Source of the DNA: Mesorhizobium sp. Pch-S
GTDB taxonomy: Bacteria; Pseudomonadota; Alphaproteobacteria; Rhizobiales; Rhizobiaceae
Assembly (NCBI RefSeq): GCF_004136315.1
Contig: NZ_CP029562.1
Span: 4,611,501-4,675,500, forward strand
DNA length: 64,000 nucleotides
Reading direction: 5' to 3'
Part shown: positions 46,776 through 57,200 of the stretch, in pieces
Layout of the letters: every line of letters starts with the position of its first letter
Position numbering within the stretch: position 1 is the stretch's first letter
The notes under the pieces: generated by a model
Told to the model about the DNA's origin: nothing
The model's input: the letters and a program-made list of their open reading frames with translations, nothing else
Database searches by the model: none
Made by a program: the position numbers and the translations under genes

Positions 46776-47762
46776 TCAGCGGTTGCCGTAGATCTCGTCC
46801 AGCAGCGCACCCTCGCCGAAGTGATCCTTCTGGACTTTTTCCCAACCACCGAATGCGTCTTCGACCGTGACAAGCCGAACTTCGGGGAACTTGTCCTTGA
46901 ATTCGGCAGCGACCTTTTCGTCGCGCACACGCAGGCCGTTCTCCGCCTCGATCTTCTGGCCTTCCGGGGTGTAGAGGAAGTCGAGATAGGTCTTGGCGAG
47001 CTCGCGGGTGCCATGCTCATCGGCAACCTTGTCGACGATTGCGACCGGGAATTCGGCCAGCAGACTGACCGACGGGACGATCTGCTGATATTTGTCGGTG
47101 CCGTATTCGCGAGCGATGCCCTGTGTCTCGGATTCGAAGGTTATCAGCACGTCGCCGATGCCACGTTCTGCAAAGGTGGTGGTTGCAGCGCGGCCGCCGG
47201 TATCGAACACCGGCACGTTGTTGAAGATCTTGGAGACGAACTCCTTGACCTGGGTTGCGTCGCCCTTGAACTTCTCATTCGCATAGGCGGTCGCTGCCAG
47301 ATAGGTATAGCGCGCATTGCCGGAAGTCTTCGGATTGGGGAAGATCACCTGGACGCCGTCGCGGGCGAGATCATCCCAGTCCTTGATGTTCTTTGGATTG
47401 CCGGCTCTCACCAGGAAGGAGGGCAGGGAATAGAAGGGCGAGGCGTTGTTGGCAAAATCCTTCTGCCAGTCCGCCGAGACAAAACCCTGCTTGACCAGGA
47501 AGTCGACATCCGGAACCTGGTTGAAGGTCACCACGTCCGCGCCAAGGCCCTCGACGATAGAACGGGCCAGCTTGGAGGTGCCGGCATGCGACTGGTCGAT
47601 GGTCACACCCGGATGCTTCTCGATGAAAGCCTTGTTGACCTGCACGAACAGTTCGCGGCCGACGTCATAGGAAGCGTTGAGCAGTTTCTCGGCGGCAGAG
47701 GCGGGCACTGCTGCGAGGATCAGGCCAGCCAGCGCAACACCGGCGAGCAAAAGGCGTTTCAT
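46776..47762 (-). CDS. Sulfate-binding protein (second copy)
   Basis: 328-residue periplasmic binding protein of the sulfate/thiosulfate family with a Sec signal peptide (MKRLLLAGVALAGLILAAVP, cleavage after ASA). Mature motifs are LLNASYDVGRELFVQVNKAF, QSHAGTSKLARSIVEGLGAD, and FPNPKTSGNARYTYLAATAY, all standard for Sbp/CysP. It shares this architecture with the protein at 50889-51917 but is clearly divergent. A terminator precedes it (47861-47904), so it has its own promoter. It may bring a different oxyanion, such as thiosulfate, to the same CysTWA transporter. Confidence 0.93.
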   Translation of the reverse strand: MKRLLLAGVALAGLILAAVPASAAEKLLNASYDVGRELFVQVNKAFIEKHPGVTIDQSHAGTSKLARSIVEGLGADVVTFNQVPDVDFLVKQGFVSADWQKDFANNASPFYSLPSFLVRAGNPKNIKDWDDLARDGVQVIFPNPKTSGNARYTYLAATAYANEKFKGDATQVKEFVSKIFNNVPVFDTGGRAATTTFAERGIGDVLITFESETQGIAREYGTDKYQQIVPSVSLLAEFPVAIVDKVADEHGTRELAKTYLDFLYTPEGQKIEAENGLRVRDEKVAAEFKDKFPEVRLVTVEDAFGGWEKVQKDHFGEGALLDEIYGNR

Positions 47763-47860
47763 GAAAGGACTCCGTTGGAAAAATTTACTGCGGAAGTCCG
47801 TACATTAGAACCTGATACCACAAAGACGAGGAATGCCGGTCTGTAGCCTTCAATAGGATT

Positions 47861-47904
47861 AGAAAAACCATCCTGAAGATTGGTGATTTCAGAATGGTTT
47901 TTCT
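47861..47904 (-). terminator. Intrinsic terminator downstream of cysA
   Basis: 17-base arms AGAAAAACCATCCTGAA (47861-47877) and TTCAGAATGGTTTTTCT (47888-47904) match at 16 positions around a 10-base loop. On the minus strand the stem ends in GGTTTTTCT, so it should stop transcription after cysA (stop at 47933). The symmetric T and A runs make it able to work in both directions. Confidence 0.8.
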
Positions 47905-47932
47905 TCTTTGTCGACGTAACGCTCGCGCGCTC

Positions 47933-48985
47933 CTAGTTTCCGGCGCCCTTAACCGGAAACAGCTTCCAACGGCTTGGCCGGAAAGCGATGCGGCTTTTCT
48001 GGGTCGCGATATGGTCGACAGGCAGTTCGATCTCGACGCGTTGGCGTTCGCCGCCGATCTCCAGTTCGACGCGGCGCGTACCGGCGACGCGGCGGCTGGC
48101 AACGACCGTGCCGGCGATGCAGCCGCTGCAACCATCGAGCAGCTCGATGTCGTGCGGGCGGAAATAGAGCAGGGCATCGCCGGGCGGATGGTTCGGTGCC
48201 GACAGTCCGATCGGCCGATCAGCGATCCAGACCTGGCCGTCGGTGATCCTGACAGGCAGCGAGCTCGATTCGCCGATGAAGCCGAAGACGAAGGGCGAAT
48301 TCGGCGTGTCGTAGACTTCGTCGGCGGTTCCGATCTGCTCGATCTGGCCCTGGCTCATCACGACGACGCGGTCAGCGAGCTCCAGCGCTTCTTCCTGGTC
48401 GTGGGTGACGAAGACGGTGGTGTGACCGGTGGTGTCGTGGATCTCGCGCAGCCAGCGACGCAGCTCACGGCGGACCTGTGCATCAAGCGCACCGAAAGGC
48501 TCGTCGAGCAGAAGCACCTTCGGCTCGATCGCCATGGCACGGGCAAGCGCGACACGCTGGCGCTGACCGCCTGAGAGCTGCGCGGGATACCGCTTCTCCA
48601 GCCCGGAAAGCTGGACGAGGTTGAGCAATTCCGAAGCACGGCCGCGGATCTCTTCCTTCGACGGGCGCGTGGCGCCGGGGCGGACCTTGAGGCCGAAGCC
48701 GATATTGTCGGCCACCGTCATATGCCGGAACAGCGCGTAGTGCTGGAAGACGAAGCCGACATTGCGCTCCTGGATGGTCTTGCTCGACGCATCTTCGTCG
48801 CCGAAGAAGATCTTGCCGGCTGTCGGCCGCTCCAATCCTGCGATCAGCCTGAGCAACGTGGTCTTGCCCGAGCCGGAAGGTCCAAGCAGAGCGATCAGCT
48901 CGCCCGAGCGAATGTCGAGAGAGACATCCCGAAGCGCCGGAAACCGATCGAATTCCTTGCGTACATTGGCAACGCGAACTTCCAT
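47933..48985 (-). CDS. cysA: Sulfate/thiosulfate ABC transporter ATPase
   Basis: 350-residue ATPase of the sulfate importer. Walker A GPSGSGKTT is near residues 35-43, the signature LSGGQRQRVALARAMA near 136-151, Walker B LLLDEPFGALDAQVRRELRR, and the H-loop FVTHDQEEALEL. The C-terminal TOBE-like domain follows (residues 235-350). The ATG at 48985 is 13 bases after the cysW stop. The DEPFGALDA and QVRRELR stretch is characteristic of CysA. Confidence 0.96.
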   Translation of the reverse strand: MEVRVANVRKEFDRFPALRDVSLDIRSGELIALLGPSGSGKTTLLRLIAGLERPTAGKIFFGDEDASSKTIQERNVGFVFQHYALFRHMTVADNIGFGLKVRPGATRPSKEEIRGRASELLNLVQLSGLEKRYPAQLSGGQRQRVALARAMAIEPKVLLLDEPFGALDAQVRRELRRWLREIHDTTGHTTVFVTHDQEEALELADRVVVMSQGQIEQIGTADEVYDTPNSPFVFGFIGESSSLPVRITDGQVWIADRPIGLSAPNHPPGDALLYFRPHDIELLDGCSGCIAGTVVASRRVAGTRRVELEIGGERQRVEIELPVDHIATQKSRIAFRPSRWKLFPVKGAGN

Positions 48986-48998
48986 CCAAATGTCCCTG

Positions 48999-49883
48999 TC
49001 AATGTCCGCGTGTCGCGGCGAGTTCGGCGCCGTAGCGCATCTCGAGAACGGTTTTCAAGATCAGAGTGACCAGCGCAAGGCCGGCCAGCAGCGACGCCAC
49101 GGCAAAAGCGCCGACGGCGTTGTATTCATTGTAGAGGATCTCGACATGCAGCGGCATGGTGTTGGTCATGCCGCGGATATGGCCGGAGACCACCGACACC
49201 GCGCCGAATTCGCCCATGGCGCGGGCGTTGCACAGCAGGACGCCGTAGAGCAGGCCCCATTTGATGTTGGGCAGCGTGACATACCAGAAGACCTGCCAGC
49301 CATTGGCGCCGAGCGAGAGCGCGGCTTCCTCGTCCCCGGTTCCCTGTTCCTGCATCAGCGGGATCAGTTCGCGCGCGACAAAGGGAAAGGTGACAAAGAC
49401 GGTGGCAAGCACGATGCCTGGCACGGCGAAGAGAATTTCGATGCCATGCGATTTCAGCCATGGGCCGAGCATCGCCTGGGCGCCGAACAGCAGCACGTAG
49501 ACCAGGCCGGAGATGACCGGCGAGACCGAGAAGGGCAAGTCGATCAAGGTGGTCAGGAACGCCTTGCCCTTGAATTCGAATTTGGCGATCGCCCAGGCGG
49601 CGGCAATGCCGAAAACCACATTGAGAGGCACGGCAATCACGGCCACCAGGAGCGTGAGATGGATGGCGGACAGTGTGTCGCGGTCGTTCAAGGAGGTGAA
49701 GTAAGCGCCGACACCTTTGGCGAAGGCCTCCTTGAAGACGATGATGAGCGGCAGCAGCAGGAAGATGCCAAGGAAGACGAAGGCGATCGTCATCAGCAAG
49801 GCACGCGCCGAGCGGCTCTCGGTGACGGCCGCCGAGACATTGTCGTGCACCGGCTCGTAGGATTTGATTTCCGGATCAGCCAT
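48999..49883 (-). CDS. cysW: Sulfate ABC transporter permease CysW
   Basis: 294-residue inner-membrane permease with six hydrophobic segments. Typical stretches are LPLIIVFKEAFAKGVGAYFT, LIDLPFSVSPVISGLVYVLL, and the loop EEAALSLGANGWQVFWYVTL that docks on CysA. The start overlaps the cysT stop by 8 bases. It pairs with CysT to form the channel. Confidence 0.96.
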   Translation of the reverse strand: MADPEIKSYEPVHDNVSAAVTESRSARALLMTIAFVFLGIFLLLPLIIVFKEAFAKGVGAYFTSLNDRDTLSAIHLTLLVAVIAVPLNVVFGIAAAWAIAKFEFKGKAFLTTLIDLPFSVSPVISGLVYVLLFGAQAMLGPWLKSHGIEILFAVPGIVLATVFVTFPFVARELIPLMQEQGTGDEEAALSLGANGWQVFWYVTLPNIKWGLLYGVLLCNARAMGEFGAVSVVSGHIRGMTNTMPLHVEILYNEYNAVGAFAVASLLAGLALVTLILKTVLEMRYGAELAATRGH

Positions 49884-50727
49884 AGCGCTTGCGGCTCCAT
49901 GCCTGCAGGAGATTGATGACGAGCAGCATGGCGAAGGAGATGGCCAGCATCACCGCGGCAATGGCGGTCGCCGCAGCGTAGTTGAACTCCTCGAGCCGGA
50001 TGACGATGAGCAGCGGCGCGATCTCCGTGACCTTGGGCAGATTGCCGGCGATGAAGATGACCGAGCCGTATTCGCCGACACCACGTGCGAAGGCCAGAGC
50101 GAAACCGGTGATGATGGCTGGTGCCAGTCCTGGGAAAAGCACGCGGGTGATCGTCTGGAAGCGGCTGGCGCCGAGCGTGGCAGCGGCTTCCTCGACCTCC
50201 TTGTCGATTTCCTCGATGATCGGCTCGACGGTGCGCACCACGAAAGGCAGGCTGACGAAGACCAGTGCCACGATGATGCCGAGCGGCGTGTAGGCCACCT
50301 TGATGCCGAGCGGCATCAGCAGGCTGCCCAGCCAGCCATTCGGGGCATAGAGCGTGGTCAGCGCGATACCGGCGACCGCGGTCGGCAATGCGAAGGGGAG
50401 ATCGACCATGGCGTCGACCACGCGCCGGCCTGGAAACTTGTAGCGCACCAGCACCCAGGCGACGATCGTGCCGAACACGACATTGACCAAGGCTGCAATG
50501 AGGGCGGTGCCGAAGCTGATCTCCAGCGCTCTCAAGGTGCGATCGGCGGTGACGATGCGCCAGAAATCGACCCATCCGAGCGATGCGGAGCGCCAGACCA
50601 GTCCAGCCAGCGGGATGAGAATGATGAGGGTGAGGTAGACAAGCGAGAAGCCGAGCGTCAGTCCGAAACCCGGAATGACACTCGGCTGCTTGAACCGCCA
50701 CCCCGCCTGCGCGGGTGCTGTGGTCAT
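49876..50727 (-). CDS. cysT: Sulfate ABC transporter permease CysT
   Basis: 283-residue inner-membrane permease (also called CysU). Landmarks are VDLPFALPTAVAGIALTTLY, the docking loop EVEEAAATLGASRFQTITRV, and FARGVGEYGSVIFIAGNLP, all characteristic of CysT. The ATG at 50727 comes after a 161-base gap that holds a RIME-like element, so expression may be lower than that of the upstream binding-protein gene. Confidence 0.96.
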   Translation of the reverse strand: MTTAPAQAGWRFKQPSVIPGFGLTLGFSLVYLTLIILIPLAGLVWRSASLGWVDFWRIVTADRTLRALEISFGTALIAALVNVVFGTIVAWVLVRYKFPGRRVVDAMVDLPFALPTAVAGIALTTLYAPNGWLGSLLMPLGIKVAYTPLGIIVALVFVSLPFVVRTVEPIIEEIDKEVEEAAATLGASRFQTITRVLFPGLAPAIITGFALAFARGVGEYGSVIFIAGNLPKVTEIAPLLIVIRLEEFNYAAATAIAAVMLAISFAMLLVINLLQAWSRKRYG

Positions 50728-50758
50728 ATTGTTGTTGGCCCGTCCCTTCTTGTTGCCC

Positions 50759-50844
50759 TAGAGCGGACGCATTGGCATCCGCTCTATCTCCTTGTTTGTT
50801 GCATGATCCCGGTCCGAAAAGTCTGCAACTTTTCGGCATCATGC
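50759..50844. repeat. RIME-like double palindrome between sbp and cysT
   Basis: Two hairpins lie inside the operon. The first is TAGAGCGGA / TCCGCTCTA (50759-50767 and 50778-50786). The second has outer arms GCATGAT / ATCATGC (50801-50807, 50838-50844) and inner arms CCGAAAAGT / ACTTTTCGG (50814-50822, 50828-50836). The GCATGAT...CCGAAAAGT...CTTTTCGG...ATCATGC pattern is one I recognise as widespread in Rhizobiales intergenic regions. Confidence 0.65.
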
Positions 50845-50888
50845 CAGCCGGAGAACGCCTCGAGAATTTCGAGACGTCACTGCAGCCC

Positions 50889-51917
50889 TCACTGCGCCGG
50901 CTTGTAGACCTGGTCGAATATACCACCGTCGGCGAAATGATAAGGCTGTGCCTTCTTCCAGCCGCCGAATTGCGGATCGTCGATCGTCACAAGCTTGATC
51001 TCAGGCAGCTTTGCAAGGTCCTCGGCCGGGACGAGCTCGGGCTTGGCGGGACGGTAATGGTTCTTGGCGATGATCGTCTGGCCCTCTTTCGAATAGAGGT
51101 ATTTCAGATACGCTTCCGCCACCTTGCGCGTGCCCTTGGTGTCGACATTGCCGTCGACGACGGCGACAGGCGGCTCGGCGAGGATGGATGTGGGCGGGTA
51201 GACGACATCGAATTTGTCGGCGCCGAATTCATCGAGCGCGAGATAGGCCTCGTTTTCCCAGGCAAGCAGCACGTCGCCGAGATCCTTCTGGGCGAAGGTC
51301 ACGGTCGAGCCGCGGGCACCGGTGTCGAGCACGGGAACGTGCGAGTAGAGGTTGGAGATGAATTCCTTGGTCTTGGCTTCGTCGCCGCCGTTCTGTGCGT
51401 TGGCGTAGGCCCAGGCCGCGAGATAGTTCCAGCGTGCGCCACCGGAGGTCTTCGGGTTTGGCGTGATGACCTGGACGCCGTCCTTCACCAGATCGTTCCA
51501 GTCCTTGATACCCTTGGGGTTGCCCTTGCGGACCAGGAAGATGATGGTCGATGTGTAAGGGGCGGAGTTGTGCTCGAACTTGGTGCGCCAATCGGGATTG
51601 ATCTTCTTCGATTTCTCGACAATGGCGTTGATGTCGCTCTCGAGTGCCAGCGTGACGACATCGGCCTCCAGGCCGTCGATGACAGCGCGTGCCTGTTTGC
51701 CGGAACCGCCATGCGACTGCTGCACAGTCACCGTCTCGCCGCTTTCCTTCTTCCAGTAGGCGGCAAAGGCTTCGTCGAACTGCTTGTAGAGCTCGCGCGT
51801 CGGGTCGTAGGACACGTTGAGGATCGTCGTATCAGCGAACGCGAAACCGAGCGCACCGAACTGGACAGAGCCGGCAATGAGGATGCCGATCAGTTTCTTG
51901 AAGTGAGGTTTGGTCAT
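50889..51917 (-). CDS. sbp: Sulfate-binding protein (first gene of cysTWA operon)
   Basis: 342-residue periplasmic sulfate-binding protein with a Sec signal peptide (cleavage after FAFA, near residue 28). Motifs: [40 protein letters not shown], and [20 protein letters not shown], all hallmarks of Sbp. Its ATG follows GGAGGCGG. It is followed by cysT, cysW and cysA on the same strand, so it delivers sulfate to that transporter. An inverted repeat at 51938-51963 lies just upstream. Confidence 0.95.
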   Translation of the reverse strand: MTKPHFKKLIGILIAGSVQFGALGFAFADTTILNVSYDPTRELYKQFDEAFAAYWKKESGETVTVQQSHGGSGKQARAVIDGLEADVVTLALESDINAIVEKSKKINPDWRTKFEHNSAPYTSTIIFLVRKGNPKGIKDWNDLVKDGVQVITPNPKTSGGARWNYLAAWAYANAQNGGDEAKTKEFISNLYSHVPVLDTGARGSTVTFAQKDLGDVLLAWENEAYLALDEFGADKFDVVYPPTSILAEPPVAVVDGNVDTKGTRKVAEAYLKYLYSKEGQTIIAKNHYRPAKPELVPAEDLAKLPEIKLVTIDDPQFGGWKKAQPYHFADGGIFDQVYKPAQ

Positions 51918-51937
51918 TTCCGCCTCCGTTGAACTGT

Positions 51938-51963
51938 ATTCTACTCTATCGAAATTGTAGAAT
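51938..51963. promoter_or_regulatory. Inverted repeat ATTCTAC-N12-GTAGAAT upstream of sbp
   Basis: Perfect 7-base arms (51938-51944 and 51957-51963) lie 21-46 bases upstream of the sbp start; a third copy of ATTCTAC is at 52037-52043. This is a candidate site for a sulfur regulator of the operon, possibly the Rrf2 protein at 46044, or part of the promoter. No similar repeat was seen upstream of the second binding-protein gene. Confidence 0.4.
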
Positions 51964-52090
51964 TTGGGTGCGGCGAAAGTTGCCTTTTTCGGGCCTGCGA
52001 AGAAAAGTTCCAGCGATTTGGCGGTCAGGCAAGAAAATTCTACCTCACCGAAGCGACGGGCCGATCACAAATGGAGTCGCCCCGTGCAGT

Positions 52091-54202
52091 CTATTCGACG
52101 AAGACCTTGACGCTGGTGGCGCGACCGGCGGCGTCGATGACGGTCAGCGTCGAATAGCCTGTTCCGTCCGGCAGCCAGGTCGCAGTGCGGCGGCGGTCGA
52201 TGCCGGCCAGCGGCTTGCCGTTGGCGAGCCAGCGGAACGGCGCCCGGCCGCCCTGCAGTTTCAGCACCAGCGGTGTGGCTTGGGATCCGGACACGCCGAG
52301 GTCGACGCGGGCACCGTCCGGTGGAAAGACGATACGCGGCGCTGGCTCGGTGGCGCCAGTGCCAAGCTGGAGTTCGTTGCCTGTTCCGAAGCGGGCAAGG
52401 GTGACCGGCAAGTCCTCGCGTCTCGGCCGAAGCACGCCGGCTGGCTGGCTTGGCAGAGCGACAGCGGCGAGGCCGGAGCGGACAAAACCTTCGAACAGGA
52501 TGGGGGCCGCCGACACGTAGCCCGAGAGGCCGGGCACCGCGCTGGCGTCGGCGCGACCGACCCAGATCCCCAGAACGTAACGGCCGTCGAAGCCGATCGC
52601 CCATGCATCACGGTAGCCGTAGGATGTGCCGGTCTTGTAGGCGATGCCGCGTTGCGGCGCGCCTTCCGGAGGCCGCACGCCGGCGAGGATGTCGGTGATC
52701 TGCCAGTTGGCCCGTTCGTCCAGAATGGTGGTGGCGGCGCCGGTCACAGGCACGGCCTCGGTGCCGTCGCGCAGGGGATGCACCTTTCCACCGTTGGCGA
52801 GCCCCGTATAGAGCTGAACCAGGTCGCGCAGACTGGTGCCGACGCCGCCGAGGCCGATGGCCAGACCTGGCGGCTGATTGGTCGGCAGTACCGGCGACAC
52901 GCCGGCCTGACGGAATCGGGCGGTAAGCCTTGCCGGCCCGACTGCGTCAAGGATGCGGATAGCGGGCACGTTCAGGGAAAGCTGCAAGGCCAGTCGTATC
53001 GAGACGTCACCCTGATATCCCATGTCGAAATTCTTCGGCCGGTAACCGGAGAAGTCGGCCGGGCTGTCTTCGATCATCGTCTCCTGAGCGACCATGCCCT
53101 GCTCGAAGGCCAGTCCGTAGATGAAGGGCTTCAGCGTCGAACCCGGTGAGCGCACGATACGGGTCATGTCGATCCAGCCGGCCCGGTTGGAATCGAAGAA
53201 AGATGCCGAGCCGACGCTGCCCAGAATGTCGCCCGTGCGGGAATCCGCCAGCACCATGGCGACCGACAGTTTCGGTCCGAGCCGCGTCGCCGCTTCGCGC
53301 GCGACGGCCTCGAGCCCTTCCTGGACGCTCTTGCGCAGGGTGAGTTTGAGCGGAGCGCCGGCTTGTGCCTTGCGCAGCAGCGTGTTGGCGGTGTGTGCAG
53401 CGAAGGCGGGCAGTTGGCGCCGCAGGTTGGCAACCTCTTCGAGGGCGGCACGGTGTGCTTCGCGTTCGCCGATCAGTCCGGCAGTGACCATGCGGTTGAG
53501 CACGCGGTCGCGTGCCGCCTGGGCAATGGCGGGATTCTTGTCCGGGCGGCGGCGTTCCGGCAATTGTGGCAGTGCAACGAGGAGAGCCGCTTCAGCCACC
53601 GTGAGCCGGCGTGGTTCCTTGCCGAAATAGGCGAGCGAAGCGGCGCGGACACCTTCGAGATTGCCGCCATAGGGTGCCAGGGTCAGATACTGTTCCAGAA
53701 TCTGACGCTTCGTCAGGCGTCGCTCGATCTGCAGCGCGCGCAGCATCTGTTTCAGCTTGGAGCCGACCGAACGGCTTTCACGCGGCTCGATCAGGCGGGC
53801 CAACTGCATGGACAATGTAGAGCCGCCGGAGACGATGCGGTGGTTGCTGGCGAGTTGTGTCGCTGCCCGTCCCAATGCCAGCAGGTCGATGCCCTCATGG
53901 TCCCAGAAGCGCTTGTCCTCATAAGTGACCAGCATGTCGACGAAATTCCTGTCGACCTGATCGAGGCCGACCGGCAGGCGCCAGTAACCGTCCTTGGTGG
54001 CGAAGGCACGCAGCAATGCGCCATCGCGGTCGAGGACCTCGGCCGACACCGCCAGCGTATCCGGTAATGGCGGCGGAAAGGCGCGGTCGAGCGCCCACAA
54101 GCCTCCGACCGCGATCGCTGCCAGACCGGCAGCGGCGCCAGCGTAGATCGCCAGGCGCCGCAGGCTCCTTCGAGCCGGAGGAGGGGGGACGCTGTCGGTC
54201 AT
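52091..54202 (-). CDS. pbpC: Penicillin-binding protein 1C (bifunctional peptidoglycan synthase)
   Basis: 703-residue inner-membrane enzyme with periplasmic domains. A single membrane anchor is near residues 15-33. The glycosyltransferase 51 domain has the catalytic glutamate E95 in EDKRFWDHEGID and GGSTLSMQLARLIE. The transpeptidase domain has S355-xx-K358 in SPGSTLKPF, SLN in LQLSLNVP, and K523 in AYKTGTSYG. The C-terminal 90 residues match the BiPBP_C beta domain. It starts 21 bases after the alpha-2-macroglobulin gene, the same order as yfhM-pbpC in enteric bacteria. Confidence 0.96.
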   Translation of the reverse strand: MTDSVPPPPARRSLRRLAIYAGAAAGLAAIAVGGLWALDRAFPPPLPDTLAVSAEVLDRDGALLRAFATKDGYWRLPVGLDQVDRNFVDMLVTYEDKRFWDHEGIDLLALGRAATQLASNHRIVSGGSTLSMQLARLIEPRESRSVGSKLKQMLRALQIERRLTKRQILEQYLTLAPYGGNLEGVRAASLAYFGKEPRRLTVAEAALLVALPQLPERRRPDKNPAIAQAARDRVLNRMVTAGLIGEREAHRAALEEVANLRRQLPAFAAHTANTLLRKAQAGAPLKLTLRKSVQEGLEAVAREAATRLGPKLSVAMVLADSRTGDILGSVGSASFFDSNRAGWIDMTRIVRSPGSTLKPFIYGLAFEQGMVAQETMIEDSPADFSGYRPKNFDMGYQGDVSIRLALQLSLNVPAIRILDAVGPARLTARFRQAGVSPVLPTNQPPGLAIGLGGVGTSLRDLVQLYTGLANGGKVHPLRDGTEAVPVTGAATTILDERANWQITDILAGVRPPEGAPQRGIAYKTGTSYGYRDAWAIGFDGRYVLGIWVGRADASAVPGLSGYVSAAPILFEGFVRSGLAAVALPSQPAGVLRPRREDLPVTLARFGTGNELQLGTGATEPAPRIVFPPDGARVDLGVSGSQATPLVLKLQGGRAPFRWLANGKPLAGIDRRRTATWLPDGTGYSTLTVIDAAGRATSVKVFVE

Positions 54203-54223
54203 GGCCGCCTCGTGGCGCCGGCC

Positions 54224-57200
54224 TTACGGCGCCTTCACCTCCATCATGCCCGTGGCCGTGCGCGCCGAATATTGCGGCCGGTACATGTCCTCGACACTGG
54301 CTGCCGGATGCGCATAGACGCCGGGCGTCACCGCCCGCACCACATAGGCGAGGGTCTTGGTGCGGTCGCCATCCTCGGCAGCGGGATCGAAAGCGGCAAC
54401 GAAACGGTCGTTGCGGAATTCGAGATGCGCGGCATTGGTCTGCGCCAGCCAGGAGAAGTTGGAAAGCTGGGCCGAGGAAACGAGACCTGGATTGTCGATC
54501 TCGAAGCCTGCCGGCAACAGGTCGGTGATCAGCACGCGCTGTGGCCAGTCGTTCAGCTCCGTCACCTTGAGAACCACGACATAGCGTTCGTTCTGCTTTG
54601 CCTCGCTGACATTCGCCTCGCTGCCGTCGAGCGTGTAGTAGGTGCGTTCGATGGTGAAGCCTTCGCCGCCCGCCGGCAGCGGCTGTGCCGGCGCGGCAAC
54701 CGTGGTGACGACCGCCTGCAGGCCGTTCTTGCCGGCATTGGCGACGGTCAACGGGCTGTCCAGCAGGGTCTCTCCGGTCATTTCGGTCGAATAGGCACCG
54801 CTGTGCGGCTGACCGTTGATGGTGAGCTTGATGGTGTCGTTACCATTCTTCAGTGCGCGAGCGGCCAGCAGCATCCAGGCATTGTCCTGGGTGCTCGTCC
54901 AATGCTGTACGGCACGCTGCCTTTCGACCAGCTTGATCAATTCCGGCACCACCGACGGCACCGGCTTGGATTCGGCGGCAAGCGCCAGCATTGCCGCTCC
55001 ATCGCGCAGTCCCGAGCCATAGTCGGAACGGTACCAGTCATAGTTGCTGGTGCTCTTGGCCAGGGTCAGGGCGGCCTGGAACGTTGCTTCCGAACGCTGC
55101 GCATCGCCATAGAGCGCCAGGGCCGCGGCCAGCTGCGCCACCGCCATCGGGCTGGAGAAAGCTTCCAGCTTGGTGTCGGCATAATAACGCAGGTCTCCGA
55201 CCGAAGCCTTCTTGTTGCGGGCCAGGACATACAGCGCGTAAGCGATCTGCGAGCCACGGTCCTCGACGCTCTGATCGTAGCCGAGCGAATTCTGCAGGTT
55301 GCTCAATGCCTGCGAAATCGCCTGGGCTGGCACTTCGTACTTGGCTTCGCGCGCCCTTGTCAGGAAGTCGGTGACATAGGAATCCAGCCAAAGGTCGCCG
55401 GAGCCAGGTCCCCACAGGCCGAAGCTGCCGCCGGAAGCCTGGTAGCTCAACACCCTGTAGATCGCTTCCTGCACCCGGTCATGCAGGCCCGGATCATCGG
55501 GGATGCCGTAACCCTTCGACATTTCGCTCATGTAGAGCAGGGGCAAGGCGCGGCTGGTGGTCTGTTCGGCGCAACCATAAGGATAGCGATCGAGCGACAG
55601 GATCAGCGAAGGCACGTCGAGCGCGGCCGATTGCGATACGCCGACGCTGACGGACGAGCCCTGCAGCGTGCTGTCCGCCAGGAGTTGCTGATCCACACGC
55701 AGCGACGCACCATTCTTCAGGTCCACGACGAGGCGGACTGGAACCGGGAGCTGGGCCGGACGAACGGGCAGGAACAATGTCTGTTCCGCCGAAGGACCGC
55801 CATCCCTGGCCAATTTCACCGTAATCGTCGCATCGCTCGGTGAAACGCCGATCAAGGGAACACTCAGCGTCTGCCGCTTGCCCTCGGCCAAGGTCAGCTT
55901 GGCCGGCACCGCCTCGCCGCCGATGGTGATGTCGCCGGTGGTCTCGATGGCAAGCGCATAGTCACCGGCCGGAGCATCCGTGTTGGCGAAATCGAGCCGC
56001 ATGGTTGCGGCATCACCGGGTGCCAGAAAACGTGGCAGGCCGGCGGTGATGACGATGGGATCGCGCACGATCACGTCGCTTACCCCATGGCCGACGGCTT
56101 CCTTGGTCCAGGCCACGGCCATGACGCGCGCGGTGCCATTGAACTGCGGCAGGTCGAAATTGACCATTGCCTTGCCTTCGGCATCCAGTTTGACAATGCC
56201 GGAGAAGAAGGCGACCAGCTTTTCGGTCGGTGGACTGCCTTGGCTCTGCAGGGCGTTGCCGTCGCCGCCGGTGCGCAGCTTGCCGGTTGTGCCGAGCGAG
56301 CCATCGATGAGGCGGCCGTAGAGGTCGCGCAGTTCCAGCCCCATCATGCGCTGGCCGAAGAACCAGTCTTCGGGGTCCGGCGCCTTGTAGTTGGTTAGGT
56401 TGAGGATGCCGACGTCGACGGCGGCCACCATGACGTAGGCGTCGCTGCCGGGTGCAACCCCGGTCACCGAAACAGGCACCGAAAGCGTCTGCCGTGGTTC
56501 CATCTTGGCGGGCGGCGCAAGCGCGACGCCGAGTTTCCTGGTGCCCGGATCGATCTTCAGCCATTTCACGCCGATGGCGCGGGCCGGCATGCGGCTCTGC
56601 TCGGCGTCACCCGGCCTGTAGAGGGTGGCCGTGACATAGGCGCCGGCACCCCAATCCTCGGTGACCGGGATGTCCACGGTGCCGCCATCCTTGGGAATGC
56701 TGACGTTGAAGGTCTTCAGCAGGCGGTCTGCGCCGATCGTCACCAGCAATTCGCCTGCATAATGTGGCGACACTTTCAGCCTGGCTGTGTCACCGACGGC
56801 ATAGTCGTCCTTGTCGAGAGCGATCTCCAGTCCGTCCGGTGTCTCGGTCGAGGTGGCGCTGACGTACCAGCCGCCGTCGAACTCGTAGGACGAGGCGGGG
56901 CCGTCCGGGTCGGCTGTTTCGACCTCCAGCCGGTAACGTCCCCAATCGACAGGCAGCGAAACCGTCGCTTCGCCGTCGGCGGCGATATCGACCTTGCCGT
57001 TGGCAACCGCCTTGGTGAGGTTCACCGCTTCGTAGGCCCAGGAGCCGCCATTGCGGTACCATTGATAGTTGCGCTCGACCCTGACCAGCGACCATTGCGC
57101 GCCGGAAAGCGCCTTGCGGTTGCCATCGCGATCGACGGCGATCAAGCTGAACTTGGCAGTACCGCCCTGCGGCACCTCATCGTTTTCGAAATCGGCTCGG

